Of a stretch of 64,000 nt of DNA, positions 1-9,373 are shown piece after piece; position 1 is the stretch's first letter, and each line of letters starts with the position of its first letter. The stretch covers positions 763,535-827,534 of the forward strand of contig NZ_JACKUK010000023.1 in assembly GCF_025822765.1 (NCBI RefSeq), read 5' to 3'. Source of the DNA: Mycobacterium barrassiae. Its GTDB lineage: Bacteria > Actinomycetota > Actinomycetes > Mycobacteriales > Mycobacteriaceae. The notes below the pieces were generated by a model. The model had not been told where the DNA came from and did not search any database. It saw nothing but the letters and a program-made list of their open reading frames with translations. The position numbers and the translations under genes were made by a program.

Positions 1-493
1 ATACCGCGATCTTGGATGCCGCGTACGCAAGGGTAGGCGCCAAGGGACCGCGAAACCGCAACGAACGTACGGCCTTATCGGCATCGCCGGCCAGCAGCGC
101 TCGTATCGTGCGCCGCGGCACCAACGGGCTTGTCGTCGTCGAATTGCTCCCGATCACCACCACTTTGGCGCGTCCAGTGGCGGCCAGCGCCGGTCGCCAT
201 GCCTCCAACAACGTCACCACGCCGAAGTAGTTGACTGCAAAAATGCGGCGCAGACTGTCTGCTCCGGGCGTGGGTCCGATACCGGCCGCCAGGACGGCCC
301 CATCGAGTCGGTGGTCCGCCGCCGTCAATACGGCGTCGGCCGCCGCCTGCCGACCGTCAGCTGTCGACAGGTCCGCCACGACGTCGGCTTCCTTGACGTC
401 GACACCGATCACCGTGTGACCGGCAGCCCTGAGCTTCTCGGCCGCCTGACGTCCCATCCCCGACGGCGATCCGGTGACCGCGTACACGCCCAT
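1..493 (-). CDS. SDR-family oxidoreductase, partial (C-terminus beyond left edge)
   Basis: The gene starts at an ATG at 491-493 and runs off the left edge, so only about 164 codons are present. The visible part is a classical short-chain dehydrogenase: a TGSPSGMG nucleotide-binding loop at residues 7-14, an acidic end to the second strand (VDV, 31-33), AAGIG (69-73), VNYFG (87-91), and the YAASK catalytic Tyr157/Lys161. The long insertion before the tyrosine and the start of the protein resemble 3-alpha-hydroxysteroid dehydrogenase/carbonyl reductases, which would suit the cluster, but this substrate is inferred. It lies 89 bases downstream of the DUF3556 gene on the same strand and may be the last visible gene of the operon that begins at 7297. 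Confidence 0.85.
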   Translation of the reverse strand, partial: MGVYAVTGSPSGMGRQAAEKLRAAGHTVIGVDVKEADVVADLSTADGRQAAADAVLTAADHRLDGAVLAAGIGPTPGADSLRRIFAVNYFGVVTLLEAWRPALAATGRAKVVVIGSNSTTTSPLVPRRTIRALLAGDADKAVRSLRFRGPLAPTLAYAASKIAV

Positions 494-582
494 TCCACTT
501 GTCCCCTAGCGTCGCCGTTTAGCCCGCTGCGCGCGTGCCAGCGTCGACCGGAAGCGTAGCGGCAGCGCTCGCTTCGCCGGCG

Positions 583-2331
583 TCACCCCTGGGCCTGCAC
601 GCGCCCGCCGGTCGGCGACGTGACGGTGACGGGGACGTCGTCCTCCCAGGGCTGACGTACCACGAGATCGGCGACGTCGAAGGTACCGCGCTCGAACTCG
701 CCGGTCGCGGCGTCGACGAGGCGGTACTGCTGGCGCTGCCGGTGGATCGGTTGGCCGTCGATGATGATGACGCGGACCTCGCCTGGCTCGAAGTGGCAGC
801 GCTTCTGCAGTGCACGCACCAGGTTCTCGTTGTGCAGATGCCCGTCGCCGAAGCTCCAGCCGAGGGCGTAGGCGGCCACCATCTCACCCTCCACCACGGC
901 GTAGTCGTCCTCGCGCCCGGGCGGCATGACGCGATTCAACAAGGTGATCACCGCGCGACCATGGGCGTACATCGCCCGGAAGGCCAGACCGCGGTGCATG
1001 CTGATGTCGGCGTTCTCCGGGCCGACGAGTCGTTCGAGCTGTTTGTGCTGCAGCATTCCCAAACCGATCCGTTGGGCATGGATCTTGTTCGTCGCCGATT
1101 CGGTCAGGCACCACGTCAAGATGTCCCAGTTTCCGGCGTAATACCGCATGCCCGGCAGGAACGACACCGCGGGCGGATGTAGGTTGCCCACCACGATCGC
1201 CGTCACGATCACAGCCATCAGCGCCACGACGAGCCACGGATGCTCGAGATCCCCAAGCCCGAGTCCGGCGTGGGCGACGAACAACGACCCGACGCCGAAG
1301 ATCATGAAGACGTTCCATTCCAGCGGCACTCCGAGCGGAATCGCCGTCAGGATCACCAGATGGAAGATCACCATCACGATCGCGGCGACCGCGGTCACGG
1401 TGCCGCCGTGGGAGAAGAACAACACCAGCGGTACGCCCATCTCGATGACGGTGCCGCCGTGGGCGAGCAGTCCCGGAATGATGCTCGGCTGAACATCGTC
1501 TGGATAGTGGCGATAGAGCGACTTGCGCAACCACCGAGAGCGAATCAGCGGGCTGTTACCCATCATGGTCGCCACCACGTAGGGAAAGTGTTTGTTCAGT
1601 TTCGACGTCGCGGCGCCGATCCAGATGGCGACCATGACCAGCTTCGCCGCGACGATCATGTCGACACCGGGGAACAGGAACGTCACCGTCAGCGCGCCGT
1701 AAACCTCGCCGCGGCAGGCCAGGAAGATGAGCTTGTCCCGCAGGCTCACGACCGCGAGCAGCATCAGGATGAGCGCGATGTTCCAGGTCGACAGCACCCC
1801 CACCGTCGTGTTCAGCGCCGGAATCGGCCCGTTCCCATCCGAACACAGCGCGTAGAGTGTCGCCGCCAGCAGGCCCCCGTACAGCAACACTTCGAACAGG
1901 GTGCGGCGATCACCGCCCGTGAACGGAATCCACCGGGACCATGGCGGCACCCGCAGGGTGCCGGCGCGGAGCCAATACAGCACCGACCCCATCGGTGGCT
2001 TGATCTTTCCCGTCAACGGGCCGAATCCGCAGCCCAGGCCCAGTACCTCGAACAGCAACGACCACAGCACGACCTTCTGGAAGACGATCGGCTCGCTCCA
2101 CCACGATCCGATGTTGCTCCAACCGTCGATCCCCTTGGTGGCCAACGCAAAACAGGCCGCCCCGAGGACGAACAGCCCGATCTTCACCGCATAGACCACG
2201 TACAGGACGTCCGGGTTGCCCATGCCCCGCTCGGCGATGTGCCGGACGAGTGGCCTGAGCCGCTCGGATCGGCTACCCAGCCGCCACGACTCGTACTCGA
2301 TCGACGGTGAATCCGCTTTGAAGAATCCCAT
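583..2331 (-). CDS. DUF3556-type multi-pass membrane protein
   Basis: A 582-residue integral membrane protein. I start it at the ATG at 2331 (MGFFKAD), five bases after the epoxide hydrolase stop; the longer reading frame would run far into that gene. Hydrophobic segments are evident near residues 41-65, 82-105, 145-162, 175-197, 225-242 and several more between about 310 and 420, and the last 150 residues look soluble. The sequence fits the actinobacterial DUF3556 family, for which no activity is established as far as I know. Its place at the end of a run of catabolic enzymes suggests a membrane-linked role in substrate uptake or modification, but this is inference from context only. Confidence 0.8.
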   Translation of the reverse strand: MGFFKADSPSIEYESWRLGSRSERLRPLVRHIAERGMGNPDVLYVVYAVKIGLFVLGAACFALATKGIDGWSNIGSWWSEPIVFQKVVLWSLLFEVLGLGCGFGPLTGKIKPPMGSVLYWLRAGTLRVPPWSRWIPFTGGDRRTLFEVLLYGGLLAATLYALCSDGNGPIPALNTTVGVLSTWNIALILMLLAVVSLRDKLIFLACRGEVYGALTVTFLFPGVDMIVAAKLVMVAIWIGAATSKLNKHFPYVVATMMGNSPLIRSRWLRKSLYRHYPDDVQPSIIPGLLAHGGTVIEMGVPLVLFFSHGGTVTAVAAIVMVIFHLVILTAIPLGVPLEWNVFMIFGVGSLFVAHAGLGLGDLEHPWLVVALMAVIVTAIVVGNLHPPAVSFLPGMRYYAGNWDILTWCLTESATNKIHAQRIGLGMLQHKQLERLVGPENADISMHRGLAFRAMYAHGRAVITLLNRVMPPGREDDYAVVEGEMVAAYALGWSFGDGHLHNENLVRALQKRCHFEPGEVRVIIIDGQPIHRQRQQYRLVDAATGEFERGTFDVADLVVRQPWEDDVPVTVTSPTGGRVQAQG

Positions 2332-2336
2332 CGCGC

Positions 2337-3485
2337 TCAGAACACCCCGAGTTCCCGAAGGATGTCGCCGTAGGTGTTGACATCGGTGGCGAAGAGTTGC
2401 GGCTGCTCGAACGCGGCGAAGTGCCCGCCGCGATCCTGCACGCTGTAATGCACCAGGTTGTAACGCTTTTCGGCCCAGACCCGCGGCGTCTGCAGGAGTT
2501 CGTACGGATAGACCGCGTAACCCGTCGGGACGTCGACGCGTCCCGTCCACTCACTCAGCGGCGAGTTTCCGGCCCGCTTGGCCTCGCAGTACAGCCGCGC
2601 CGCCGATGTCGCGGTGCCGGTGAGCCAGTACATCATCAGGTTGTCGATGAGGCGGTCGACGCGGATCGGCATGCCCTCGCGAATGTCGCACCACGCGTGG
2701 AACTTCTCCAGAATCCAGCCCGCCAGGCCGAGCGGCGAATCGTCGAGTCCGAAACCCAAGGAGTGCGGCCGTGTCGATTGGATCTCCATATAGGCCGTGC
2801 CGTCGGTGATGCGTTGGGCCGACGAGACGATCGCGGCCAGTTCGCTTTCCGACACTCCCGTCATCGCATCGGCGGGGTCCCCGTCGAAGGGGGCGAACAA
2901 CATGTTGGTATGGATGGCGGCGACCTGCGGCGCGTGGTGCTCGCCGAGGTGGCGCACCACCAGCGCGCCCCAATCTCCGCCCTCAGCGACGTATCGCTCG
3001 TAGCCGAGTTGGGACATCACGTCGGCGACGGCCGCGGCGACCTTCGCGACGTCGACACCTCGCTCGGTGGTGGGACCGGAGAACCCGTAACCGGGCATCG
3101 AGAACACTACGACATGAAATCGTTCGCGCAGCAGCGGAAGCACGTCCAGAAACTCGATGATCGACCCCGGCCACCCGTGCACCAGCACAAGGGGTATCGC
3201 ATCGACGTCATCGGATCGCACATGCAGCAGGTGTACCCGCTGCCCGGCGGCCGTTGCCATGAATGACCCCCACCCGTTGAGCTCGGCTTCGGTTGCCCGC
3301 CAGTCATATCCGTCGCGCCACCGATCGACGACGGATCGGAGGAAGCCCTGCTCGGTGCCGTAGTCCCACCCGCTGTCCGGCAATTCAGCAGGGAAGCGTG
3401 CTGAGTCGAGGCGGCGCCGCAGGTCGTCGAGGTCGGCCTCGGCGACAGCGATTGGGAACGGCGTCAGCGACTGGGCCGTGGTCAT
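2337..3485 (-). CDS. Epoxide hydrolase (EHN-domain family)
   Basis: A 382-residue alpha/beta hydrolase of the microsomal-type epoxide hydrolase family. The first 95 residues match the EHN amino-terminal domain (FPIAVAEADLDDLRRRL, then a W-containing linker). The oxyanion-hole motif HGWPGS is at 103-108, the nucleophile is Asp171 in GGDWGA, and the catalytic histidine is likely His355 in RGGHFAAF. Enzymes of this type open epoxides to diols in the cytoplasm; the substrate here is unknown. Its ATG overlaps the stop of the Rieske oxygenase gene by four bases (ATGA), so the two are probably translationally coupled, and an oxygenase-epoxide hydrolase pairing makes chemical sense for ring degradation. 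Confidence 0.88.
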   Translation of the reverse strand: MTTAQSLTPFPIAVAEADLDDLRRRLDSARFPAELPDSGWDYGTEQGFLRSVVDRWRDGYDWRATEAELNGWGSFMATAAGQRVHLLHVRSDDVDAIPLVLVHGWPGSIIEFLDVLPLLRERFHVVVFSMPGYGFSGPTTERGVDVAKVAAAVADVMSQLGYERYVAEGGDWGALVVRHLGEHHAPQVAAIHTNMLFAPFDGDPADAMTGVSESELAAIVSSAQRITDGTAYMEIQSTRPHSLGFGLDDSPLGLAGWILEKFHAWCDIREGMPIRVDRLIDNLMMYWLTGTATSAARLYCEAKRAGNSPLSEWTGRVDVPTGYAVYPYELLQTPRVWAEKRYNLVHYSVQDRGGHFAAFEQPQLFATDVNTYGDILRELGVF

Positions 3486-4621
3486 TTTGCCTCACACGCC
3501 GCGGCGATCGCCGCGTTCCGGATCGACGCCAGGTGATGCAGCAGAGCCTCATTGCGGCCGAACACGACATGGTCGACACCGGCTTCGAGACCGCGTTGAC
3601 ATGCCGCCGCCATCGGGAAGTCCTGGCCGTCGAGCACCTGGGCGGCGCCGTCGATTCCCATCTTGTACCAGGCCCGTTCCTCATCGGTGGTGATCTCGTT
3701 GGGCGCTCCGATCGAAAGGTAGATCACCGTCTCGCCGGGACTCCTCCCCGGGTATGCCCGCAGCATCTGCGACGTCCCAGGCGCCTCGATCAGCACACAG
3801 CTCGGGAACAATCCGTACACCACCGTGCCGAAGAACTGGTCCGGCCAGTCGACCTCCGGCACATCCCGGTATTGCACGATGTCGCGGAACGGGAAGGCCC
3901 ACCGGATGTTTCGGCCGTAGATGTCGTAGACGGAGTTGTTGGACGCCAGCGGATCCAGGGTGTCGGCGTGCACGTAGGGAAAATGGTAGCCCTCGAAGTT
4001 CACGTCGACGGCGAGCTTCCAGTTGCATGCGATATCGAAGCGCCGGGTTTCCGCGTGGTGGTTGTGGTCGAACCCGTATTCCGACAACTGGTCCGCGATG
4101 CCATCTAGCACCGTCGACACGTCCACCTCGGCTGACAGCCCCACGACGATCAGGCCACCCTGCTCGCTGAGCGGCAGCGGGATGAGACCGCGCTGGTCCA
4201 GGTCAGCTCCGGCGAACATCTTGCGCGCAGGTGTCCCCGTGAGGCGACCATCCAGACCGTAGCTCCAGCCGTGGTAGGGACAGTTGAACATTCGCGCCGT
4301 GCCGCAGTCGTCGGCGACCTGCGCACCGCGGTGGGCACAGCCGTTGATGAAGGCACGCAGCACGCCGTCCTTTCCCCGGACCACAAGCACGGGGACACCC
4401 ATCACATCCTTCGTCGTATACGACCCCGGTGAAGCGACCTCACCCGTCCACCCGATGACGTGCGGCACGCTGCGCAACATCCGGAGGTCGGCTTGGAATC
4501 GTGCGTGGTCGACGTAGGTGTCGCGCGGCTCGCGCCAGACGTCGTCAGCGATATCGAGAGTGTCGTTCTCGAAGTGCTTGAGCACCCGTCGAGTGAGCTC
4601 GAGAGCTTCCTGTCGTGGCAT
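3482..4621 (-). CDS. Rieske non-haem iron oxygenase, alpha subunit
   Basis: A 379-residue ring-hydroxylating oxygenase large subunit. The Rieske [2Fe-2S] ligands are C95-x-H97 and C114-x2-H117 (CAHRG ... CPYHGWSY). The catalytic-domain iron site follows NWK (200-202) as E210-x2-H213-x4-H218. I chose the ATG at 4621 (MPRQEALEL) because a GAGGTG Shine-Dalgarno lies four bases upstream; the ATG at 4633 overlaps the esterase stop as ATGA but has no such site. No beta subunit, ferredoxin or reductase is adjacent, so electrons must come from proteins encoded elsewhere. Such enzymes hydroxylate aromatic or steroid rings or demethylate; which one applies here cannot be told. Confidence 0.88.
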   Translation of the reverse strand: MPRQEALELTRRVLKHFENDTLDIADDVWREPRDTYVDHARFQADLRMLRSVPHVIGWTGEVASPGSYTTKDVMGVPVLVVRGKDGVLRAFINGCAHRGAQVADDCGTARMFNCPYHGWSYGLDGRLTGTPARKMFAGADLDQRGLIPLPLSEQGGLIVVGLSAEVDVSTVLDGIADQLSEYGFDHNHHAETRRFDIACNWKLAVDVNFEGYHFPYVHADTLDPLASNNSVYDIYGRNIRWAFPFRDIVQYRDVPEVDWPDQFFGTVVYGLFPSCVLIEAPGTSQMLRAYPGRSPGETVIYLSIGAPNEITTDEERAWYKMGIDGAAQVLDGQDFPMAAACQRGLEAGVDHVVFGRNEALLHHLASIRNAAIAAACEAK

Positions 4622-4625
4622 GGGA

Positions 4626-4631
4626 CACCTC
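4626..4631 (-). promoter_or_regulatory. Ribosome binding site deciding the Rieske oxygenase start
   Basis: GAGGTG on the reverse strand, four bases before the ATG at 4621. It lies inside the ATGA overlap region and favours the second of two in-frame ATGs. Confidence 0.6.
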
Positions 4632-5532
4632 ATGTGGTTTCGACGAGGGCCGCGCGCAGCGCACGGCACTGACTGGCGAAGAAACGTTGGGACACTGAAG
4701 CGTTCGCGGCGATGAGGTCGAACGCGTGGAAGGCCCCGGTCGCGATCTCCTCGTGCACCGGCACGCCTGCCTCTCTCAGGCGGGCGGCGTACGCGCGGCA
4801 TTCGTCGTGGAAGAGGTCCTGCGTGCCGACGCCGATCCACGCCGGTGCCAGACCCGACAGGTCGGCCCTGCGCGCGGGCGCCGCCGTCGCGGGATCGGCA
4901 CCGGCGAGATACCACCGCCACGCGTGTTGGTTGTCGTCGGCGGTCCACATCACCCGCGGTCGGTCGCCGTTGACACCGGTGCGGTCGTCGAGCATCGGGT
5001 ACACCATCATCTGAAGTGCGAGTTGGACGTCGCCGCGATCGTGCGCGAGTTGCGCGACCGCAGCGGTGAATCCACCGCCCGCACTGGCCCCGCCGACGGC
5101 GATGCGTCCCGGATCGACCCAGGGCCTGCCTGCGAGCCAACGCAGCGCGGCGTAGCAGTCCTCGACCGGCGTGGGATACGGGTACTCGGGAGCCAACCGA
5201 TGCTCCACCGCCACGACGGCGATATCGGTGAAGTTGACGAGCTTGCGGCAGAACCGATCCTCTTGTCCGGCAGTGCCCATCACCGTTCCGCCGCCGTGGA
5301 TCCACAGCAGCGCGGGTCTCGGTTCACCGATTCCGGTCGGTCGGTGGATGCGTACCGTGACATCGTCGTTGACACTGGCCACCTCGACCCCGCGAATCCG
5401 GCCCACCCGTCCGACCGCCTTCATCAGCGCCCGCGGCAGCGTCAGACCCCGGTGCAGCGCATAGCCTTTGGGGAGCACCCGGGCCGTTGCCCGGAGCTCC
5501 GGGTCGAATTGCGAGTAGTCGATGTCACCCAC
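4630..5532 (-). CDS. Alpha/beta hydrolase, HSL (hormone-sensitive lipase) type esterase
   Basis: Esterase/lipase of the HSL family, about 300 residues from the GTG at 5532. The HGGG oxyanion motif is at 79-82 and the nucleophile Ser150 sits in GASAGG (148-153). The usual HRLAPEYPYPTPVED segment follows at 111-125, and a catalytic His is likely in FHAFD near residue 269. The start overlaps the end of the amidohydrolase by eight bases; no ATG lies nearby, so GTG is the most plausible choice, though an upstream in-frame ATG at 5580 exists. In a cluster that also has a Baeyer-Villiger-type monooxygenase, it could hydrolyse the ester or lactone product; that link is inferred. Confidence 0.85.
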   Translation of the reverse strand: MGDIDYSQFDPELRATARVLPKGYALHRGLTLPRALMKAVGRVGRIRGVEVASVNDDVTVRIHRPTGIGEPRPALLWIHGGGTVMGTAGQEDRFCRKLVNFTDIAVVAVEHRLAPEYPYPTPVEDCYAALRWLAGRPWVDPGRIAVGGASAGGGFTAAVAQLAHDRGDVQLALQMMVYPMLDDRTGVNGDRPRVMWTADDNQHAWRWYLAGADPATAAPARRADLSGLAPAWIGVGTQDLFHDECRAYAARLREAGVPVHEEIATGAFHAFDLIAANASVSQRFFASQCRALRAALVETT

Positions 5533-7297
5533 CTCTCGCCAGCGCCGGCTGCGCAGGCGCGGGGATCTTGCGGCCCGCACGTAGGAAGCTGCCGGTGCGT
5601 ACCTGTCCGACGATCTCGGTAGGCACTCCCCTGCGGAAGACCGTCCGCCCGCCGACGAGGACAGCGGTGACGGTGTCGTCGTTGCGGTTGACCATCCGGG
5701 ACAGACCGTCGTACTGGTCGACGGTTTCCTCGGCGTATGCGCTGAGCGATTCGTCCAGGTGGGCGGGATCGATCACGGCGACGTCGGCACGATCGCCCAC
5801 CCTCAGGTGGCCCGCATCCAGCGAGTACCAGTCGGCGAGTTCCCCCGTCAGCCGATGCACGGCATGTTCGACCGTCATGAACGGCGCCCCGGCCTCGGCG
5901 CTCTGGTGCACATGGCGCAGCAGGCAGAGCCCGCTGTTGTAGAAGGCCATGTTGCGCAGGTGTGCACCGGCATCGGAGAAGCCGACCTGATTCCCGGGGT
6001 CCACCGCGAGCTTCTTGAGGATCTTCGGGCGGTGGTTCGAGATGACGGTGCGCCACCGCAGCGACCGTCCGTGCTCGATGACGAGGTCGAGGAACGCGTC
6101 CACGGGATGCACGCCGCGATCGAGTCCGATCTGGCCGAACGTCTTGCCGACCAGCGAGGGGTCCGGGCAGGCGACGATGTCGGCATCGAAGAAGTCGCGG
6201 TGCCACGCCCCGATGCTGAACTTGTCGTCGTACTCCTTGCGGAACCGGCGCCGGTAGGCCTCGTCGCGCATCAACTCGTTGCGTTCCAGCTCGTCGCGAA
6301 GGTGCAGTGCCGCGGCGCCGGCACCCAGTTCCTCGAAGATGACCAGATCGATGCCGTCGCTGTAGACCTCGAACGGCACCGGCAGATGCTGCCACCGGAA
6401 ATCACCGCCGAGCGCATTGATCACCCGGGCCGCGGTGCTGAGGATCCGGTACCCGATCGGATTCGACTTGGCGTCGGCGGCGGCCAGGAAACTGATCTTC
6501 AACGGACGTCGCAGCCCGCCGATCGATCTCGCGAGCTGTGCCGCCACCCGAGGTGGATGCTGGATGTCGGGGCCGCTCTGTAGGACGCGCCCGCGCTTGC
6601 GCACCAACTGGGTGAGCCGACGCATCTCGCGCCGCTTGACGTAGGTCGACGGCAGTGTGCGTGAACGGCATACGTCGCCGTCGAGCCGATCGAAGAGCAG
6701 TTGCTGCGACGACAGACCGATGAAGCCGGCGTCGAGGGCCTCGGCCAGCCAGCGTTCCATCTGAGCGAGCTCAGCCCTCGTGGGCTGATCCTCCTTGGTC
6801 GTCGCGCGCTCGAGCCCCATGACCGCGGTGCGCATATCGGAGTGACCGATGAATGCGGTCACGTTCGGCCCGAGTGGACGCGCCTCGACGGCGCGGATGT
6901 ACTCCTCGGCGTTCGTCCAGGTCTTGTGCTCGTCGACCGCCGAGATGACGTGCTCGCGTGGGATCGCTTCCACCCTGCCGAAGAGGTCACCCGCGTCGAC
7001 CCCGTCGACGTGAACCGTTGAGATCGAACACGATCCGATCACCACGGTGGTGACGCCATGCCGCAGCGACTCCGACAGCGCGGGACCGTTGAGCAGTTCG
7101 ACGTCGTAGTGGGTGTGAATGTCGATCAGACCCGGAATGACCCATTTGCCGGTGGCGTCGATCTCCTCGATGCCCTCGAGCGGCTCCTCGGTGACCGCCG
7201 CGACGTGGCCGTCCTTGATGCCGATGTTGCGAACCGCCGACGGTCCACCTGTGCCGTCGAAGTACCGGCCATTCCTGATCACCACGTCGAAGCTCAT
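5525..7297 (-). CDS. N-acyl-D-amino-acid deacylase (D-aminoacylase) family amidohydrolase
   Basis: A 590-residue metal-dependent amidohydrolase. The amino-terminal beta domain starts MSFDVVIRNG and leads into WVIPGLIDIHTHYD, where His61 and His63 are metal ligands. FSDAGAHLRN near the carboxy-terminal third supplies the catalytic aspartate, and a DVAVIDP strand completes the composite beta domain. These features place it in the D-aminoacylase/dihydroorotase-like superfamily. Many mycobacterial members of this subfamily sit in lipid or steroid catabolic clusters and have no proven substrate. It is the first gene of the left-running operon, 67 bases from the divergently transcribed alpha/beta hydrolase, so the shared promoter lies at 7298-7364. 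Confidence 0.85.
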   Translation of the reverse strand: MSFDVVIRNGRYFDGTGGPSAVRNIGIKDGHVAAVTEEPLEGIEEIDATGKWVIPGLIDIHTHYDVELLNGPALSESLRHGVTTVVIGSCSISTVHVDGVDAGDLFGRVEAIPREHVISAVDEHKTWTNAEEYIRAVEARPLGPNVTAFIGHSDMRTAVMGLERATTKEDQPTRAELAQMERWLAEALDAGFIGLSSQQLLFDRLDGDVCRSRTLPSTYVKRREMRRLTQLVRKRGRVLQSGPDIQHPPRVAAQLARSIGGLRRPLKISFLAAADAKSNPIGYRILSTAARVINALGGDFRWQHLPVPFEVYSDGIDLVIFEELGAGAAALHLRDELERNELMRDEAYRRRFRKEYDDKFSIGAWHRDFFDADIVACPDPSLVGKTFGQIGLDRGVHPVDAFLDLVIEHGRSLRWRTVISNHRPKILKKLAVDPGNQVGFSDAGAHLRNMAFYNSGLCLLRHVHQSAEAGAPFMTVEHAVHRLTGELADWYSLDAGHLRVGDRADVAVIDPAHLDESLSAYAEETVDQYDGLSRMVNRNDDTVTAVLVGGRTVFRRGVPTEIVGQVRTGSFLRAGRKIPAPAQPALARGG

Positions 7298-7333
7298 GGG
7301 TTACCCCTCCACCGTCGGGCCGTGGCCATCACA

Positions 7334-7355
7334 ATACACTTGTCGAATACTGTAT
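7334..7355. promoter_or_regulatory. Dyad in divergent promoter, possible TetR-type operator
   Basis: ATACA (7334-7338) and TGTAT (7351-7355) form an inverted repeat. The right half also forms ATAC-T-GTAT (7347-7355). It lies between the two divergent starts at 7297 and 7365. A related ATACGTAT dyad occurs at 11391-11398. Confidence 0.35.
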
Positions 7356-7364
7356 GGTCAAGAA

Positions 7365-8264
7365 ATGGCCGAGCCGGAACTGGTCGAATTCGAACTCCCC
7401 CATCTGCGCATGACCGCTCTCGACTTGGGCCCGGAGGACGGCAGGCTCGCTCTGTGCGTACACGGCTTTCCCGACAGCGCGCACAGTTGGCGGCTGCTCG
7501 CACCCATGTTGGCGGCCAAGGGATTTCGCGTCGTCGCGCCCTTCACCCGGGGCTATGCGCCGACGGGACCGGCACCTGATGGCGACTACCACCTGGGTGC
7601 ACTCATGTCCGATCTCATCGACCTGCACAAACAGCTCGACGGCGGGGCCGATGCTGTGCTGATCGGCCACGACTGGGGCTGCTTCACCGCCAACGGGCTC
7701 GCGGCGTACCCCGGGTCGCCGTTCGGCGCATACGTCTCGATGGCGCTGCCACCCGTGCGGGCGTTCGACAACGCCAGGCGTGGCCTTGCGCAGAACCTGA
7801 AGATGTCGGCGATCCAACTGCGCAGGAGCTGGTACGTACTCTTCTTCCAGCTGCCGTACCTTCCCGAACGGATCCTGCACCGGGTCATCCCGCGGCTGTG
7901 GAAGGACTGGTCACCACCGGGCACGGACGTGGGCGACGATGTGGCCCGCACCCAGGCCGCGCTGCCGACCCTGGCCCACCGCAGGGCCGCGGTCGAGTAC
8001 TACCGCGCGATGATCCGGTTCACCCGTGCCTCGAAGCCCTACGCGGGCTTGCATCGCTTCCGGTTCAAGCTGCCGCGCACCCCCGTGCTGGTATTGCACG
8101 GCGAGCAGGACGGCGCGGTTCAGGTCGGCTACCTCGACGGGGCGATCGACGCCCTCCCGCCGGGCAGCCGGGTCCAAACCATCTCGGGCGCTGGACATTT
8201 CCTGCAGGTGGATCAGCCCGACGCGGTGTGCGCGGCGATCCTCGATTACCTGAAGGTCGACTGA
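7365..8264 (+). CDS. Alpha/beta hydrolase, epoxide hydrolase/dehalogenase-like
   Basis: A 299-residue alpha/beta hydrolase starting at the ATG at 7365 (MAEPELVEF). HGFPDS (33-38) is the oxyanion motif. The nucleophile elbow GHDWG has Asp103 rather than Ser, which is typical of epoxide hydrolases and haloalkane dehalogenases and argues against a simple esterase. A carboxy-terminal GAGHFLQVDQP supplies the catalytic histidine. No signal peptide is visible, so it should act in the cytoplasm. It is transcribed away from the amidohydrolase operon and converges on the alcohol dehydrogenase gene with a 12-base gap. The substrate is unknown. Confidence 0.87.
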   Translation: MAEPELVEFELPHLRMTALDLGPEDGRLALCVHGFPDSAHSWRLLAPMLAAKGFRVVAPFTRGYAPTGPAPDGDYHLGALMSDLIDLHKQLDGGADAVLIGHDWGCFTANGLAAYPGSPFGAYVSMALPPVRAFDNARRGLAQNLKMSAIQLRRSWYVLFFQLPYLPERILHRVIPRLWKDWSPPGTDVGDDVARTQAALPTLAHRRAAVEYYRAMIRFTRASKPYAGLHRFRFKLPRTPVLVLHGEQDGAVQVGYLDGAIDALPPGSRVQTISGAGHFLQVDQPDAVCAAILDYLKVD

Positions 8265-8276
8265 CGTTGCTTCTGC

Positions 8277-9302
8277 TCAGACGGTCAGGGCGACCTTGAC
8301 GCAGTCCGCGGTGCGTGCCGCGACGGCGGTGTAGGCGGCCGGCGCGTCGGTGAGCGGCATCGTGTGGGTGAAGATACCGCTGACGTCGAGACGGCCCGAC
8401 TGCAAAAGCGGCACCAGTTCGGGCCACGTGCGCTGCACCGGTGCCGTCGTCATCCGCAGGGTGATGCTGCGAATCAGGCTGAGGGTGGCGGGAAATGGGA
8501 ACGGGTCGAGGTTGTGGACGCCGACCACCGACACGGTGCCGCCCGCACGGACCAGATTGAGCGCGTCCGACATCGATCCGTCGCTGCCGACGGCGTCGAT
8601 GACCGAGGCCGCGCCTCGTCCACCGGTTGCGTCCAGAACCGCCTGCAGCGCAGGCGGTTCCAAGGATATGGCACCCAGCCGTTCCGCACGGAGACGACGG
8701 CCCTTGACGGGGTCGACAGCGAAAACAGTTCCGGCACCGAGCGTCAGAGCACTTTGGACCGCGCACAGGCCGACCGCACCGAGACCGAGGACCACAACCG
8801 TGCCGCCCGGCGGGAAGTCGGCCCGCTGCGCGGCCGCCCATCCCGTGGCGAGGTTATCCGTCAGGAGTAGCGCCTCCTCGGTGTCGATGTCGTGCGGCAA
8901 ACGCAGCAGCTGGAAGTCCGCGGCCGGCACCGCCAGCAGTTCCGATTGCGCACCGCCGAGTTCTCCTGCGCCGAAGATCCTTGGGCCGCCGACACATGTC
9001 ACCGGATCGCTTGTGGCACACCCCACGCAGGATCCGCAGCCGGCGACAGATGACACGAGCACCTCGTCGCCCACCGCGAATGTCCCGACGTCGGGCCCTA
9101 CCTCGACGATGGTGCCGACCGCCTCGTGGCCGAGCGCCACCGGCGCGCCAAGCGGGTAATCACCTTCGTAGAAGTGCAGATCCGAACCGCAGATCGCCGC
9201 CGCGCGCACCTCGATCACCGCGCCGCCGGCGCCGGGTAGGGCCGGATCGGGCAACGTCTCCACCCGGACTTGTCCCGGGGTATCGATCACGACGCTCTTC
9301 AT
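8277..9302 (-). CDS. Zinc-dependent alcohol dehydrogenase (MDR family)
   Basis: A 341-residue medium-chain dehydrogenase. Catalytic zinc ligands are Cys38 (AAAICGSD) and His59-Glu60 (GHE). The structural zinc lobe has all four cysteines, Cys89, Cys92, Cys95 and Cys103. The Rossmann motif GLGAVG is at 173-178, followed by AVDPVKGRR, whose Asp suggests NAD rather than NADP. It oxidises an alcohol or reduces a ketone or aldehyde; the substrate is unknown. The start lies 71 bases after the stop of the monooxygenase gene on the same strand, so the two are probably cotranscribed and may supply and consume the same carbonyl compound. Confidence 0.9.
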   Translation of the reverse strand: MKSVVIDTPGQVRVETLPDPALPGAGGAVIEVRAAAICGSDLHFYEGDYPLGAPVALGHEAVGTIVEVGPDVGTFAVGDEVLVSSVAGCGSCVGCATSDPVTCVGGPRIFGAGELGGAQSELLAVPAADFQLLRLPHDIDTEEALLLTDNLATGWAAAQRADFPPGGTVVVLGLGAVGLCAVQSALTLGAGTVFAVDPVKGRRLRAERLGAISLEPPALQAVLDATGGRGAASVIDAVGSDGSMSDALNLVRAGGTVSVVGVHNLDPFPFPATLSLIRSITLRMTTAPVQRTWPELVPLLQSGRLDVSGIFTHTMPLTDAPAAYTAVAARTADCVKVALTV

Positions 9303-9373
9303 CGATGGTCGCCTTTCTGGTCAGGTCGACGGCGGATGTGCAACCTTGCCGGCCGCGATCGAGCCGTACTCGG

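Noticed and set aside
1240-2310. A 356-codon open frame on the + strand
   Set aside because: It is antisense to the DUF3556 gene, and its Gln/Arg/His-rich composition has no recognisable motif.
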